A stretch of DNA of 40,649 bases from VBCK01 sp036270655 (GCA_036270655.1 DATBCD010000018.1:1-40649), one strand, 5' to 3'. Positions 1 through 8,368 are shown, numbered from the stretch's first letter. A program made the numbers and translations. Notes: generated by a model not told the origin, from the sequence alone.

Positions 1-203
1 CTGCCCTCTCCCCCACCCCTCTCCCGCAAGCGGGAGAGGGGAGTTCGATCTGCCGTCTCCCCCACCCTTCTGCCGCAAGCGGGAGAGGGGAGTTCGATCT
101 GCCGTCTCCCCCACCCTTCTGCCGCAAGCGGGAGAGGGGAGTTCAATCTGCGCTCACCCATGGTCAGCAGGTCCCTTCTCCCGCTTGCGGGAGAAGGACA
201 GGA
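1..203. repeat. tandem 49-bp palindromic repeats
   Basis: Three successive copies with a 49-bp period (the CCGCAAG core recurs at about 24, 73 and 122) share an arm of the form CTCTCCCGC-AA-GCGGGAGAG followed by GAGTTCGATCTGCCGTCTCC. A fourth, diverged inverted copy (CTTCTCCCGC/GCGGGAGAAG) lies at about 175-196. The first copy has a 12-bp perfect inverted repeat; later copies lose part of the left arm (CTGCCGC instead of CTCCCGC). The same family occurs at 14782, 29539, 36426 and 40419. No gene is supported between here and the end of hemH. The array starts at base 1, so the window edge lies within the repeat. Confidence 0.9.
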
Positions 204-225
204 TGAGGGTGTGCGCCATGGGAAG

Positions 226-1326
226 TCACCGCGGCGCGCCCATCGCGATCGCCAGCTCGGCGCTGCGGTGCGCCTGGCGTGAGCGAAGGTCCTGCTGGCC
301 GGCCTCGATCGGCCAGCCCTGGACGTTGCGTTCGACCAGGTCGGCCAGCGCCCGGATAAACGGGGCGCTGTCGTTCAGGCAGCCGATGTAACGAAGCTGC
401 TGGCCGCCCGCGGCCAGGAACTCGGCCTTGCCCTCGATCGCGATTTCCTCCAGGGTTTCCAGGCAGTAGGCGACAAATCCCGGGCAGATCACGTCGAGCC
501 GGCGCACGCCCCCGCGCGCCAGTGCGCGCAGCGTGTCCACCGTGGACGGCTCGAGCCAGCGGGCGCGGCCGAAACGCGACTGGAAGCTGATGCGAAACGC
601 AGATGGCTCCAGCCCCAGCGCCTCGGCCAGCAGGCGCGCCGTCTTGTGGCATTCGCAGTGATACGGATCGCCCAGGTCCAGATTGCGGCGTGGCAGCCCA
701 TGAAAGCTCATCAGCAGGCAGTCGCCACGGCCATAACGCTCCCAGTGACCCGCCACGCTGGCGCGCAGCGCGTCGATGTAGCCAGGATCGTCGGCGAAAT
801 GCTTGATCCAGCGGACCTCCGGCACATCGCGCAGGCGCCCCAGCACGCGATTGACGCCATCGAGGGCCGACGCGGTCGTGGTCGCCGAATACTGCGGATA
901 AAGCGGCAGCATCAGCATCCGGGTGACGCCGTGAGATCGCAGTTGGGAAAGGGCCGCGTCGATCGATGGCTCGCCATAGCGCATCGCCAGCGCAACGTCG
1001 AGCTCGAGCCCCCGCAGCGCCAGCTCGGCAGTCAGCGCGGCTGCCTGGTGCTGTGAACCTACCAGCAGCGGTGAGCCCTCGGCGGTCCAGACGGCGGCAT
1101 ACTTGGCCGCTGAGCGGCGCGGCCGCAGGGCCAGCACGGGGCCGTTCAAAATGGGCCACCAGATCCAGCGCGGAATTTCCACCACGCGCGGATCGGACAG
1201 GAATTCGCGCAGATAACGGCGCACGGCCGCCGCAGTGGGCGCCTGCGGCGTGCCGAGGTTGATCAGCACGACGGCTGACCGCTCGACGCCCCCATGAACG
1301 TGCTTTTCCGACCCTGTGAATTGCAT
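226..1326 (-). CDS. hemH: ferrochelatase (HemH)
   Basis: Inserts ferrous iron into protoporphyrin IX, the last step of protoheme synthesis, as a cytosolic or membrane-associated enzyme. The protein is 366 aa, normal for the family. It opens with the typical VLINLGTPQAPT strand, has the catalytic His209 in SFHGLP, a CHKTA stretch, FQSRFGRARW and the C-terminal segment with CLETLEEI. In that segment the usual ADCLE reads AYCLE: the Asp matching human Asp340 is Tyr287, while the following Glu (residue 290) is kept. It lies 24 bp downstream of hrcA on the same strand, so the two are probably co-transcribed, an arrangement common in Burkholderiales. Family assignment is secure; full activity is less certain because of Tyr287. 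Confidence 0.95.
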   Translation of the reverse strand: MQFTGSEKHVHGGVERSAVVLINLGTPQAPTAAAVRRYLREFLSDPRVVEIPRWIWWPILNGPVLALRPRRSAAKYAAVWTAEGSPLLVGSQHQAAALTAELALRGLELDVALAMRYGEPSIDAALSQLRSHGVTRMLMLPLYPQYSATTTASALDGVNRVLGRLRDVPEVRWIKHFADDPGYIDALRASVAGHWERYGRGDCLLMSFHGLPRRNLDLGDPYHCECHKTARLLAEALGLEPSAFRISFQSRFGRARWLEPSTVDTLRALARGGVRRLDVICPGFVAYCLETLEEIAIEGKAEFLAAGGQQLRYIGCLNDSAPFIRALADLVERNVQGWPIEAGQQDLRSRQAHRSAELAIAMGAPR

Positions 1327-1350
1327 GGCGCCGACTGCGCAACCGCCCTG

Positions 1351-2364
1351 TCAATCGCGGGACAAGGCGTTGGACAGCAGCTTGGCGGTGATATCGACGA
1401 TCGGAATCACGCGCTCATACGCCATCCGGGTCGGACCGATCACACCGAGCGTGCCCACCACTTTGCCATCCACTTCGTAGGGCGCCACCACCATGCTCAG
1501 CTCGTCCAGCGGCACCAGCTCCGATTCACCACCGATGTAGATCTGCACGCCCTGCGCGCGACTGGAGACATCGAGCAACTGCAGCAGGCGCGTCTTGTGC
1601 TCGAACAGGTCAAAAAGCGCCCGCAGCTTTTCCATGTCGGCCGCCAGATCGTTGACGCCCAGCAGATTGCGCTCGCCCGAGATCACCACCGGGTCGGACC
1701 GTTCGACCTCCTCGGCACCGGCCTGCACCGCGGCTTCCATCAGGTCGCCCATTTCCTGGCGCAGCGCGCTCAATTCTCCGCGCAGGCGGCCGCGCGCCTG
1801 CTCGAAGCTCATCCCGGCAAACTGCCGGTTCAGCACGTTGGCCACCTCGATCAACTGGGCCTGCGAATAGGATCGCTCGACCAGCAGGATCCGGTTATGC
1901 ACGTCGCCCGCCGGCGAGACGACGATCATCAGGATGCGACGATCCGACAGCCGCATGAATTCGACCTGCCGGAACGTCGAGGAGCGCTGCGGAGACAGCA
2001 CCACGCCGGCAAAGGTCGACAGGCTCGACAGCAGCTGCGCGGCGGTCTGGATGGCGCGAGCCGGCTCGGCGATCCGCATCTGCCCCTGCATCGCCTGGGT
2101 CTGCTCGGCCTGCAGCGGCCGCACCGTCATCAGCGTATCGACGAAAAACCGGTAGCCTCGCGGCGTCGGCACCCGGCCGGCCGACGTGTGCGGACTGGAG
2201 ACGAATCCGAGCTCCTCCAGGTCGGCCATCACGTTGCGGATCGTGGCGGGCGACAACTCCAGCCCGGAGAGCTTCGACAGCGATCGCGAGCCGACCGGCT
2301 GTCCTTCCTCGATGTACTGCTCGATCAGCCGTTTGAGCAGCAGTCGCGAGCGTTTGTCCAGCAT
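1351..2364 (-). CDS. hrcA: heat-inducible transcription repressor HrcA
   Basis: Repressor of class I heat-shock genes (groESL, dnaK) that binds CIRCE operators and is kept active by GroEL. The N-terminal winged helix is clear: LIEQYIEEGQPVGSRSLSK, then LSPATIRNVMADLEELG and SSPHTSAGRVPTPRGYRFFV, the family signature. The rest is the GAF-like dimerisation domain, ending in YEVDGKVVGTLGVIGPTRM. The start chosen (MLDKRSR) matches relatives; an ATG three codons upstream at 2373 is also possible. The 337-aa length is typical. It is divergent from nadK with about 78 bp between start codons. No CIRCE inverted repeat was seen in front of this gene or elsewhere in the window, so its targets lie outside. 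Confidence 0.96.
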   Translation of the reverse strand: MLDKRSRLLLKRLIEQYIEEGQPVGSRSLSKLSGLELSPATIRNVMADLEELGFVSSPHTSAGRVPTPRGYRFFVDTLMTVRPLQAEQTQAMQGQMRIAEPARAIQTAAQLLSSLSTFAGVVLSPQRSSTFRQVEFMRLSDRRILMIVVSPAGDVHNRILLVERSYSQAQLIEVANVLNRQFAGMSFEQARGRLRGELSALRQEMGDLMEAAVQAGAEEVERSDPVVISGERNLLGVNDLAADMEKLRALFDLFEHKTRLLQLLDVSSRAQGVQIYIGGESELVPLDELSMVVAPYEVDGKVVGTLGVIGPTRMAYERVIPIVDITAKLLSNALSRD

Positions 2365-2442
2365 GGCTGACATTCTACGAAGCGCGCCGCGCCTTGTCGC
2401 GCGGGATGTCGTCGCCCAGGACTTTTCTTGCATAATCGAGCC

Positions 2443-3348
2443 ATGACCGCGCCCTTCCGCAACGTGGCCATCTTCGCCAAGCCGAGAACGGAGGGCAATC
2501 GGCCCGCACTGCAGCAGGTCCTGCTGCACATTGTGCGCCTGATCGAACAGGCGGGGCTGACCCCGTTCGTCGAGGCCGGTACGCGCGAGGCGGTTGAACT
2601 GCCCGGGTTCGACGGCCACGCGCTTTCCACGCTGGTACAAAAGGCCGATGTCGCGATCGTGCTGGGCGGCGATGGCACGATGCTCGGCATCGCGCGCGAG
2701 CTGTCCGCGCACCGGATTCCCCTGATCGGCATCAACTTCGGGCGTCTGGGCTTCATTACCGACATCGGGCTGGACGACATTCCGGACGTCCTTTCCGAGA
2801 TGCTGGCCGGCCGCTTCGAGACCGACCGCCGCACGCTGCTGGAGGCCGAAGTGCTGCGCGAAGGCGCCAGCATGTACCGGGGGCGGGCCTTCAACGACGT
2901 GGTGGTGTCGCATGGGACCGCGGGCGGGATCCTCGGATTCACGGTGCGGGTCGATGGAGCGACGATGTACAACCAGCGCGCCGACGGCGTGATCCTGGCC
3001 ACGCCGACCGGTTCGACCGCCTACGCGCTGTCGGCCAGCGGCCCGATCCTTCACCCCTCGCTGGCCGGGCTGGTGCTGGTTCCGGTGGCCCCGCACACGC
3101 TGTCGAACCGGCCGATCACGCTGCCCGACAGCGTGGTGGTCGAAATCGAGCTGACCGACATGCGCGATGCGAGCGCGCATTTCGACATGCAGCTGTTTTC
3201 CCCGCTGCAGTCGGGCGACATCGTGCGGGCGAAGTTGAGCCCGGACCGGGTGACGCTGCTGCACCCGGCCGGCTATAACTACTTCGAGACGCTGCGGCGC
3301 AAGCTGCATTGGAATGTGTTGTCCGGCGAACCCTACGGGCGGGCCTGA
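2443..3348 (+). CDS. nadK: NAD kinase
   Basis: Phosphorylates NAD to NADP using ATP or polyphosphate; cytosolic. The 301-aa protein has the conserved GGDGT motif at residues 75-79 (catalytic Asp77), the NFGRLGFITDI segment and ATPTGSTAYALSASGPI, which forms the NAD pocket. An in-frame TTG at 2428 would add five residues, but ATG 2443 gives the usual N-terminus (FRNVAIFAKPRTEG). A CATAAT hexamer at 2431-2436 resembles a -10 box very close to the start, so a very short leader is possible, though no convincing -35 is visible. It is followed 27 bp later by recN on the same strand, the conserved nadK-recN pair. Confidence 0.96.
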   Translation: MTAPFRNVAIFAKPRTEGNRPALQQVLLHIVRLIEQAGLTPFVEAGTREAVELPGFDGHALSTLVQKADVAIVLGGDGTMLGIARELSAHRIPLIGINFGRLGFITDIGLDDIPDVLSEMLAGRFETDRRTLLEAEVLREGASMYRGRAFNDVVVSHGTAGGILGFTVRVDGATMYNQRADGVILATPTGSTAYALSASGPILHPSLAGLVLVPVAPHTLSNRPITLPDSVVVEIELTDMRDASAHFDMQLFSPLQSGDIVRAKLSPDRVTLLHPAGYNYFETLRRKLHWNVLSGEPYGRA

Positions 3349-3375
3349 ACGCGCGCCCTTCGCGCCTTTCGCTCG

Positions 3376-5025
3376 ATGCTGCTCACCCTGTCCGTCCGCG
3401 ACTTCGTCGTCGTCGAATCGCTCGAGCTGGATTTCGGGCCGGGCTTCGCGGTCCTGACCGGCGAAACCGGGGCGGGCAAGTCGATCCTGATCGATGCGCT
3501 GCAGTTCGCGCTGGGCGAACGCGCCGATTCGGGCGTGATCCGGGAGGGGGCTCAACGGGCCGAGGTTGCCGTCGAATTCCGGATCGATCCGCGCAGCGCG
3601 ACCTGGCTTGCCGAGTGCGGGCTGCCTTGCGAAGGCGACGTCGCGCTGCTGCGCCGCACCCTGGACGCGGCCGGACGCAGCCGCGCCTTCATTAACGGCA
3701 GCTCGGTCACCCTGGCGCAGTTGCGCGAACTGGGCGAAGGTCTGGTCGATATCCACGGCCAGCATGCCCATCAGTCGCTGCTGCGCCCGGCCGCGCAGCT
3801 GCAGTTGCTCGATGAGCATGGTCAGCTGCAGGCGTCCGCGCGCAGCGTCGCGGCCGCCTATGGCGAGCTGCGGCGCGCGCGGCAGACCCGTGTGGACGCG
3901 GAAGCGGCCTCGGCCAGCGCAACCAGCGAGCGCGAGCGCCTGCTGTGGGCCGCCGAAGAACTGAGCGAGCTCGGTCCGGAGCCTGGCGAGTGGGAGCACG
4001 TGTCGTCGGAACACAAGCGGCTGTCGCACGCGGCCAGCCTGTTGGAGGGCGCGCACGAAGCGATCGACGCACTGGCCGAAGCCGAGCTGGCCGCGCTGGA
4101 GCGGATCGATGCGGCCAGCGGGCGGCTTCGCCCGCTGGCCGGCTTCGACGTCCGGTTGCAGCCGGTGCTGGAAATTCTCGAGTCGGCCCGCAACGAGGTC
4201 GACGAGGCGGTACGGCGGCTGAACCAGTATCTGGCCCATGCGGATCTGGACGAAGCGCGACTGGCCCGGGTGGAGACGCGGCTGGGGGCGATGCACGCGG
4301 CGGCGCGCAAGTTGCGCTGCGCGCCTGAAGAGCTGGCCGCGCTGCTCGAAACGACGCAAGCGCGGCTGGCGGCGCTGACCGCCGCGTCGGACCTGGACGG
4401 CCTGCGCAAGGCGGAGGCGGCCGCCGAACAGCGCTTCACCCAGGCCGCCGCCGAGCTTTCCAACGGTCGACGGCAGGCAGCCCAGAATATGAGTCGCGAG
4501 GTCAGCCGCGCCATGCAGGACCTGTCGATTGCCGGCGGGCGGTTCGCGGTCAGCCTGGAGGCGTCGGAGCCGTCCGCGGCCGGTCTGGAGCGGGCCGAGT
4601 TCCAGGTTGCGGGGCACGCCGGAGCTGCGCCGCGGCCGCTGGCCAAGGTGGCGTCCGGCGGCGAGCTGTCTCGCATCAGCCTGGCGATTTCAGTGATCGC
4701 CGCCTCGGCCACGCCGGTTCAGACGCTGATCTTCGACGAGGTCGACGCCGGCATCGGCGGCGCCGTGGCCGACGTCGTCGGCCGCCGGCTCAAGCAGCTC
4801 GGGCAGATGCGGCAGGTGCTGTGCGTGACCCACCTGCCTCAAGTGGCCGCGCACGCCGATCGGCATCTGGTCGTCACGAAGCAGCAGGCTTCGGACCAGC
4901 GTCCGATCTCGAGCGTGACACCGCTGGACCGGGCCGGACGCGTGGAGGAGCTGGCCAGGATGCTGGGCGGCCAGCAGATCACCGACACCACGCGCAAGCA
5001 CGCGCGCGAGCTGCTCGCCCAGTAA
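3376..5025 (+). CDS. recN: DNA repair protein RecN
   Basis: SMC-like ATPase acting early in double-strand-break repair with RecA. The 549-aa protein shows the split ATPase head: Walker A GETGAGKS at residues 29-36 and the DIHGQHAHQSLL segment. An Ala/Glu-rich coiled-coil middle follows, then signature ASGGELSRISLAI and Walker B TLIFDEVDAGIGG around residue 453. It ends THLPQVAAHAD...ARELLAQ, as in other RecN proteins. The gene lies just downstream of nadK. No LexA box was recognised in the short intergenic gap, so transcription probably comes from the nadK promoter. It is convergent with fur, 26 bp away. Confidence 0.97.
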   Translation: MLLTLSVRDFVVVESLELDFGPGFAVLTGETGAGKSILIDALQFALGERADSGVIREGAQRAEVAVEFRIDPRSATWLAECGLPCEGDVALLRRTLDAAGRSRAFINGSSVTLAQLRELGEGLVDIHGQHAHQSLLRPAAQLQLLDEHGQLQASARSVAAAYGELRRARQTRVDAEAASASATSERERLLWAAEELSELGPEPGEWEHVSSEHKRLSHAASLLEGAHEAIDALAEAELAALERIDAASGRLRPLAGFDVRLQPVLEILESARNEVDEAVRRLNQYLAHADLDEARLARVETRLGAMHAAARKLRCAPEELAALLETTQARLAALTAASDLDGLRKAEAAAEQRFTQAAAELSNGRRQAAQNMSREVSRAMQDLSIAGGRFAVSLEASEPSAAGLERAEFQVAGHAGAAPRPLAKVASGGELSRISLAISVIAASATPVQTLIFDEVDAGIGGAVADVVGRRLKQLGQMRQVLCVTHLPQVAAHADRHLVVTKQQASDQRPISSVTPLDRAGRVEELARMLGGQQITDTTRKHARELLAQ

Positions 5026-5032
5026 GCGGCCG

Positions 5033-5050
5033 CGCAAGCGCCGGCTTGCG
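5033..5050. terminator. possible bidirectional terminator between recN and fur
   Basis: A perfect 7-bp inverted repeat CGCAAGC-gccg-GCTTGCG fills the 26-bp gap between two convergent stop codons. There is no clear T run on either side, so it could instead be only a stabilising or pausing hairpin. Position between converging genes is the main support. Confidence 0.45.
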
Positions 5051-5051
5051 T

Positions 5052-5498
5052 TCAGCCGTGCCTGCAGCCCGGCTTGTGACAGACGCCGTACAGCGCCAGC
5101 GAGTGGTCCTGCAGCTCGAAGCCGCGCTCGCGCGCGATCGCCTTCTGCCGCGCCTCGATCTCAGCGTCGACGAACTCCTCGACGCGCCCGCAGGTCAGGC
5201 ACACCAGGTGGTCATGGTGCGGACCTTCGTTCAGCTCGAACACGGCCCGCCCCGCCTCGAAGTGGCGGCGCACCAGCAGCCCTGCCTGCTCGAACTGGGT
5301 CAGAACCCGGTACACGGTGGCCAGGCCAACGTCCACGTGCTCGGCCACCAGCAAGCGGTAGACATCCTCCGCGCTCAGGTGGCGAGCCGAGTCCGGTTCG
5401 GTCGATTGCTTATGGAAGATCTCGAGGATCTTCAGGCGCGGCGCCGTGGCCTTCAGTCCACTGACTTTCAGGTCGGTCGAACCAGATGCGGTCTTCAT
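5052..5498 (-). CDS. fur: ferric uptake regulator Fur
   Basis: Iron-responsive repressor of iron uptake genes. With the start at MKTASGSTDLK the protein is 148 aa, matching the family; the open frame extends 14 codons further upstream without good homology. It has the winged helix (LSAEDVYRLL ... GLATVYRVLTQFEQAGLLVRR), the metal segment EGPHHDHLVC and two Cys pairs, Cys100/Cys103 (CLTC) and Cys140/Cys145 near the C-terminus, which form the structural zinc site. Divergent from bamE with a 44-bp gap, the conserved Burkholderiales fur/bamE arrangement. ExbB/ExbD and a TonB-dependent receptor in this window are plausible regulon members by inference, but no Fur box was identified by eye. Confidence 0.95.
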   Translation of the reverse strand: MKTASGSTDLKVSGLKATAPRLKILEIFHKQSTEPDSARHLSAEDVYRLLVAEHVDVGLATVYRVLTQFEQAGLLVRRHFEAGRAVFELNEGPHHDHLVCLTCGRVEEFVDAEIEARQKAIARERGFELQDHSLALYGVCHKPGCRHG

Positions 5499-5529
5499 TC
5501 CCAGCCCAATCCACAATCCATCAGTCGGT

Positions 5530-5557
5530 ATCATAGGCACAAATGAGCACAGCCCAA
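5530..5557 (-). promoter_or_regulatory. candidate fur promoter
   Basis: On the minus strand TTGGGC (5557-5552) and TATGAT (5535-5530) are separated by 16 bp and lie about 31 bp upstream of the fur ATG. The -10 matches consensus at five of six positions; the -35 keeps TTG. It overlaps the bamE start codon region on the other strand, so both genes may share regulation. Confidence 0.35.
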
Positions 5558-6088
5558 TGGACCCGCGTCAAGTCGGGACCGCACACGCGGTACCAACGAT
5601 TGCTGCTGTGCAGCCGCGCCGCGGGAGCCGGCTTTCGCCGCAGCGCCGTGAGCGCCGCATTGGTGGGTGCGGTGCTGTTCACGGCCGGCTGCGGCTCCAT
5701 CACCGACTACCTGCCCCGCTTCCTGACACCTTATCGCCCCGACGTGCAGCAGGGCAACGTGATCACGAGCGACATGGTCGATCAACTCAGGCCCGGCATG
5801 ACGCGGGACCAGGTCAAGTTCATGCTTGGAACTCCTTTGCTGACGGACGCCTTCCATCCGGACCGTTGGGACTATCTGTACTACCTTAACCCGCGTAAAG
5901 GCGCGCCACAGCGACGCAATCTGGTTGTCTACTTCAAGGACAATCGGCTCGATCACTTCACCAGCGATCCGATGCCTCCGGAGTCGATGGCCGACAACCT
6001 GATCCTGGGCCACAAGCCATTTGCCCAGCCAGGCGGCCCGCCCAAGGAGCCAGCTCCGAAAGCGGTGTCACCGGAATCCGGCAAGTAG
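5543..6088 (+). CDS. bamE: outer membrane assembly lipoprotein BamE
   Basis: Small lipoprotein of the BAM complex that folds outer-membrane beta-barrels. The SmpA/OmlA domain is plain: YRPDVQQGNVITSDMVDQL, LRPGMTRDQVKFMLGTPLL, HPDRWDYLYYLNP and RNLVVYFKDNRLDHF. A lipobox FTAGC places the lipidated Cys at residue 50. The predicted N-region before the hydrophobic stretch is unusually long (about 33 residues), so the true start may be internal, for example a GTG just before SAALVGAV. The C-terminus is Pro-rich. The gene starts a rightward run with dapB 16 bp downstream. Confidence 0.93.
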   Translation: MSTAQWTRVKSGPHTRYQRLLLCSRAAGAGFRRSAVSAALVGAVLFTAGCGSITDYLPRFLTPYRPDVQQGNVITSDMVDQLRPGMTRDQVKFMLGTPLLTDAFHPDRWDYLYYLNPRKGAPQRRNLVVYFKDNRLDHFTSDPMPPESMADNLILGHKPFAQPGGPPKEPAPKAVSPESGK

Positions 6089-6104
6089 CCCGCACGGGCG
6101 TCCG

Positions 6105-6899
6105 ATGAAACTGGCAATCGCGGGGAGCGGCGGCCGCATGGGCCAGATGCTGATCGAAGCGGCATTGGCAACCGCCGACCTGTCGATCGTGGCTGCGCTG
6201 GAGCGCGCCGATGCGCCGCAGATCGGACAGGACTGCGCGCTGTTCCTCGGCCGCACCAGCGGCGTGATCATCACCAGCGATGTGTCGTCGATCGCCGCGG
6301 CCGACGTGCTGATCGATTTCACGCGGCCCGAAGGCACGCTGCGGTATCTGAGCGCCTGCGTCGAGCACCGGGTGCGCGCCGTGATCGGAACGACCGGCTT
6401 CGACGAGGCCGGGCGGCGCCAGATCGAACAGGCCGCCCGCAACATTCCCGTGGTGTTCTCGCCCAACATGAGCGTCGGGGTCAACGTGGCCTTTCGGCTG
6501 GTCGAGCTGGCGGGCCGGATGCTGGCCGACGACTTCGACGTCGAGATCATCGAAGCGCACCATCGTCACAAGGTGGACGCGCCGTCCGGCACCGCGCTGC
6601 GACTGGGCGAGCTGGTCGCCAGCGCCCAGGGCCGCTCGCTGCAGCAGGTGGCCGTGCATGGACGTCACGGGTTGACCGGGCCGCGGGCGCCGGGAAGCAT
6701 CGGCTTTTCCGTCATCCGGGGCGGCGACCTGGTCGGGGATCACACCGTGATGTTCGCCGGTGCCGGCGAGCGGATCGAGATCACGCATCGCTCATCGAGC
6801 CGCATGACCTACGCGCTGGGCGCGCTGCGCGCCGCTCGCTTCCTGGCACAGCGCGAGGCCGGCCTGTACGACATGCGCGACGTGCTGGGTCTCGGGTAA
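6105..6899 (+). CDS. dapB: 4-hydroxy-tetrahydrodipicolinate reductase
   Basis: Reduces 4-hydroxy-tetrahydrodipicolinate with NAD(P)H in the lysine and meso-diaminopimelate pathway. The 264-aa protein starts with the nucleotide-binding loop IAGSGGRMG, has GTTGF, SPNMSVGVNV, the catalytic signature EAHHRHKVDAPSGTAL near residues 151-166, and ends TYALGALRAARFL...MRDVLGLG. Start at MKLAIAG fits all relatives. Between bamE (16 bp upstream) and exbB (16 bp downstream) in one probable operon; this fur-bamE-dapB-exbB order recurs in Burkholderiales. Confidence 0.97.
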   Translation: MKLAIAGSGGRMGQMLIEAALATADLSIVAALERADAPQIGQDCALFLGRTSGVIITSDVSSIAAADVLIDFTRPEGTLRYLSACVEHRVRAVIGTTGFDEAGRRQIEQAARNIPVVFSPNMSVGVNVAFRLVELAGRMLADDFDVEIIEAHHRHKVDAPSGTALRLGELVASAQGRSLQQVAVHGRHGLTGPRAPGSIGFSVIRGGDLVGDHTVMFAGAGERIEITHRSSSRMTYALGALRAARFLAQREAGLYDMRDVLGLG

Positions 6900-6915
6900 T
6901 GCAGGCGCCCAGACC

Positions 6916-7584
6916 GTGAGCGAGGCGTTCGGGTTCGAACATTTCTGGATGCAGGCCGACGGCCTGATCCGCGCCAACGTCTATCTGCTGTTCGCGATGT
7001 CGCTCGCCAGCTGGTTCCTGATCTTCCTGAAGACCTGGTCCAGCATCCGGGCGCGGCGCGCGCTGCGTTCGCTCGACGCTTTCTGGTCGGCGCCCTCGAT
7101 CGACCAGGCGCTCGCCACGCTGGCTGCGAAGGATTCGGAAGCGCTGCTGGCGCCGCTGGCCAGGGTTGCGATCGAGGCCGCGCGCCAGCCGAGCGGCGGC
7201 GCTTCGGCCTGGAGCTCGCGATCGGACCGGCTGACGCGCGCGCTGCGCTCGGCGATCCAGGCCGCGACGGAGCGTCTGGAATCGGGCCTGACGGTGCTGG
7301 CGTCGGTTGGAGCGACGGCGCCGTTCGTCGGCCTGCTGGGAACCGTCTGGGGCATTTATCACGCCCTGCTCAACATCGCTTCCAGCGGCTCGCTGTCGAT
7401 CGACAAGGTGGCGGGCCCGGTGGGCGAAGCGCTGATCATGACCGCCTTCGGGCTGGGGGTGGCGATACCGGCGGTGCTCGCCTACAACAGCTTTGCGCGC
7501 GCCAACCGGCTGGTGATCGCGCGCATCGACGGCTTCGCGCACGACCTGCACGCGCTGCTGGCTGAGCCTGAGGCGAACGAATGA
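6916..7584 (+). CDS. exbB: MotA/TolQ/ExbB-type proton channel protein
   Basis: Inner-membrane subunit that, with ExbD, uses the proton-motive force to energise TonB-dependent transport or a similar envelope task. The 222-aa protein has three membrane segments: about residues 20-37 (VYLLFAMSLASWFLIF), 122-147 (GATAPFVGLLGTVWGIYHAL, the family signature) and 170-192 (LIMTAFGLGVAIPAVLAYNSF). The GTG start at 6916 gives the usual short N-terminus; the first ATG (6949) would cut it. No tonB gene is present in the window, so this could serve TonB or another partner encoded elsewhere. Operonic with dapB upstream and exbD downstream. Confidence 0.9.
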   Translation: MSEAFGFEHFWMQADGLIRANVYLLFAMSLASWFLIFLKTWSSIRARRALRSLDAFWSAPSIDQALATLAAKDSEALLAPLARVAIEAARQPSGGASAWSSRSDRLTRALRSAIQAATERLESGLTVLASVGATAPFVGLLGTVWGIYHALLNIASSGSLSIDKVAGPVGEALIMTAFGLGVAIPAVLAYNSFARANRLVIARIDGFAHDLHALLAEPEANE

Positions 7585-7600
7585 TGGAGTTCGCTCCCTC

Positions 7601-8053
7601 ATGATGACCTTCGGGCGCTTCCGACAGGGGGCCGATCTGTTCGAGCCGATGGCCGAGATCAATGTCACGCCGCTGGTCGACGTCACGCTGGTGCTGCTGG
7701 TGGTGTTCATCATCGCAGCCCCGCTGCTGACTTACGCGATCAAGCTCGACCTGCCGGCGGCAGAGGCGGCTCCGGCCGGCCCCGTGCCGGCGGCGATCGA
7801 CGTGTCGATCGACGCGGCCGGCACGCTGTTCTGGAACGGAACCGTGGTCGACGGCGACACCCTGGATGCGCGCCTGAAGCAGGCGGCCGCCGCGACGCCG
7901 CAACCCGAGCTGCATCTGCGGGCAGATCGCGCGGTCCGCTACGAGTACGTGGCCGCGCTGATGTCGGCGGCACAACGGGCCGGCATCCAGCACATCGGGT
8001 TCATCACCATCCCCGCGCCCAGCGTCACCAGTTCGCACTCCAAGCGGCGCTGA
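7601..8053 (+). CDS. exbD: ExbD/TolR family biopolymer transport protein
   Basis: Partner of the preceding ExbB in the proton-driven energy-transducing complex. The 150-aa protein has one N-terminal membrane anchor, MAEINVTPLVDVTLVLLVVF, with the conserved Asp of the proton path in PLVDV, then a periplasmic domain ending in YEYVAALMSAAQRAGIQHIGFIT. Two ATGs are possible (7601 and 7604). It closes the bamE-dapB-exbB-exbD run and converges on a small leftward ORF 54 bp away. A cobalamin receptor (BtuB) elsewhere in the window would need such a complex; that link is inference. Confidence 0.92.
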   Translation: MMTFGRFRQGADLFEPMAEINVTPLVDVTLVLLVVFIIAAPLLTYAIKLDLPAAEAAPAGPVPAAIDVSIDAAGTLFWNGTVVDGDTLDARLKQAAAATPQPELHLRADRAVRYEYVAALMSAAQRAGIQHIGFITIPAPSVTSSHSKRR

Positions 8054-8107
8054 GCGGGCGCTGCCGGTCGGGCGCCCCGCGCCGACGCACGCGCGGAGCG
8101 CCACACG

Positions 8108-8368
8108 TCACAGATGGCGTGCTCCGCGCCCAGCCAGCGCGGGTAAGCGCCTTCCCGGGTCGGCACGCGCCACCTGCGTGACCTGCGCGCCAGCGCTGCG
8201 GGCAGCGCCGGGCAGCTCCTGCGCCTTTGCCACAACCACACCCGCGTTGCCGCGGGCAAGATCCAGGACGCCGGCAACGACGCCGACCACGGTGAACGCG
8301 AACATGGCCGCCACGACGAAGGCGAAGAAAAAGTCGTTCTTTCCCGCTTGGAACCTTGCTTGCCGCAT
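8108..8368 (-). CDS. small single-pass membrane protein, unknown
   Basis: I do not recognise this 86-aa protein. It starts MRQARFQAGKNDFFF, has one membrane segment at about residues 12-36 (FFFAFVVAAMFAFTVVGVVAGVL) and an Ala/Arg-rich tail that looks disordered. A purine-rich CGAGG lies six bases before the ATG, which supports translation. It begins only 32 bp after an intrinsic terminator that follows a 57-codon ORF on the same strand, so expression needs readthrough or its own unseen promoter. The end of the frame is GC-rich and low in complexity, so the C-terminal boundary is the weaker part of the call. Confidence 0.55.
   Translation of the reverse strand: MRQARFQAGKNDFFFAFVVAAMFAFTVVGVVAGVLDLARGNAGVVVAKAQELPGAARSAGAQVTQVARADPGRRLPALAGRGARHL

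Noticed and set aside
2365..2442. CIRCE operator upstream of hrcA
   Set aside because: No TTAGCACTC-N9-GAGTGCTAA-like repeat is visible in the gap.
1351..4617. A 1088-codon open frame on the minus strand spanning hrcA and running opposite to nadK and recN
   Set aside because: Only the hrcA part has family motifs. The rest is a Gln/Arg-rich antisense shadow of GC-rich coding sequence.
6916..8053. A local tonB gene to complete an ExbB-ExbD-TonB set
   Set aside because: No Pro-rich TonB-like frame exists in this region or elsewhere in the window.
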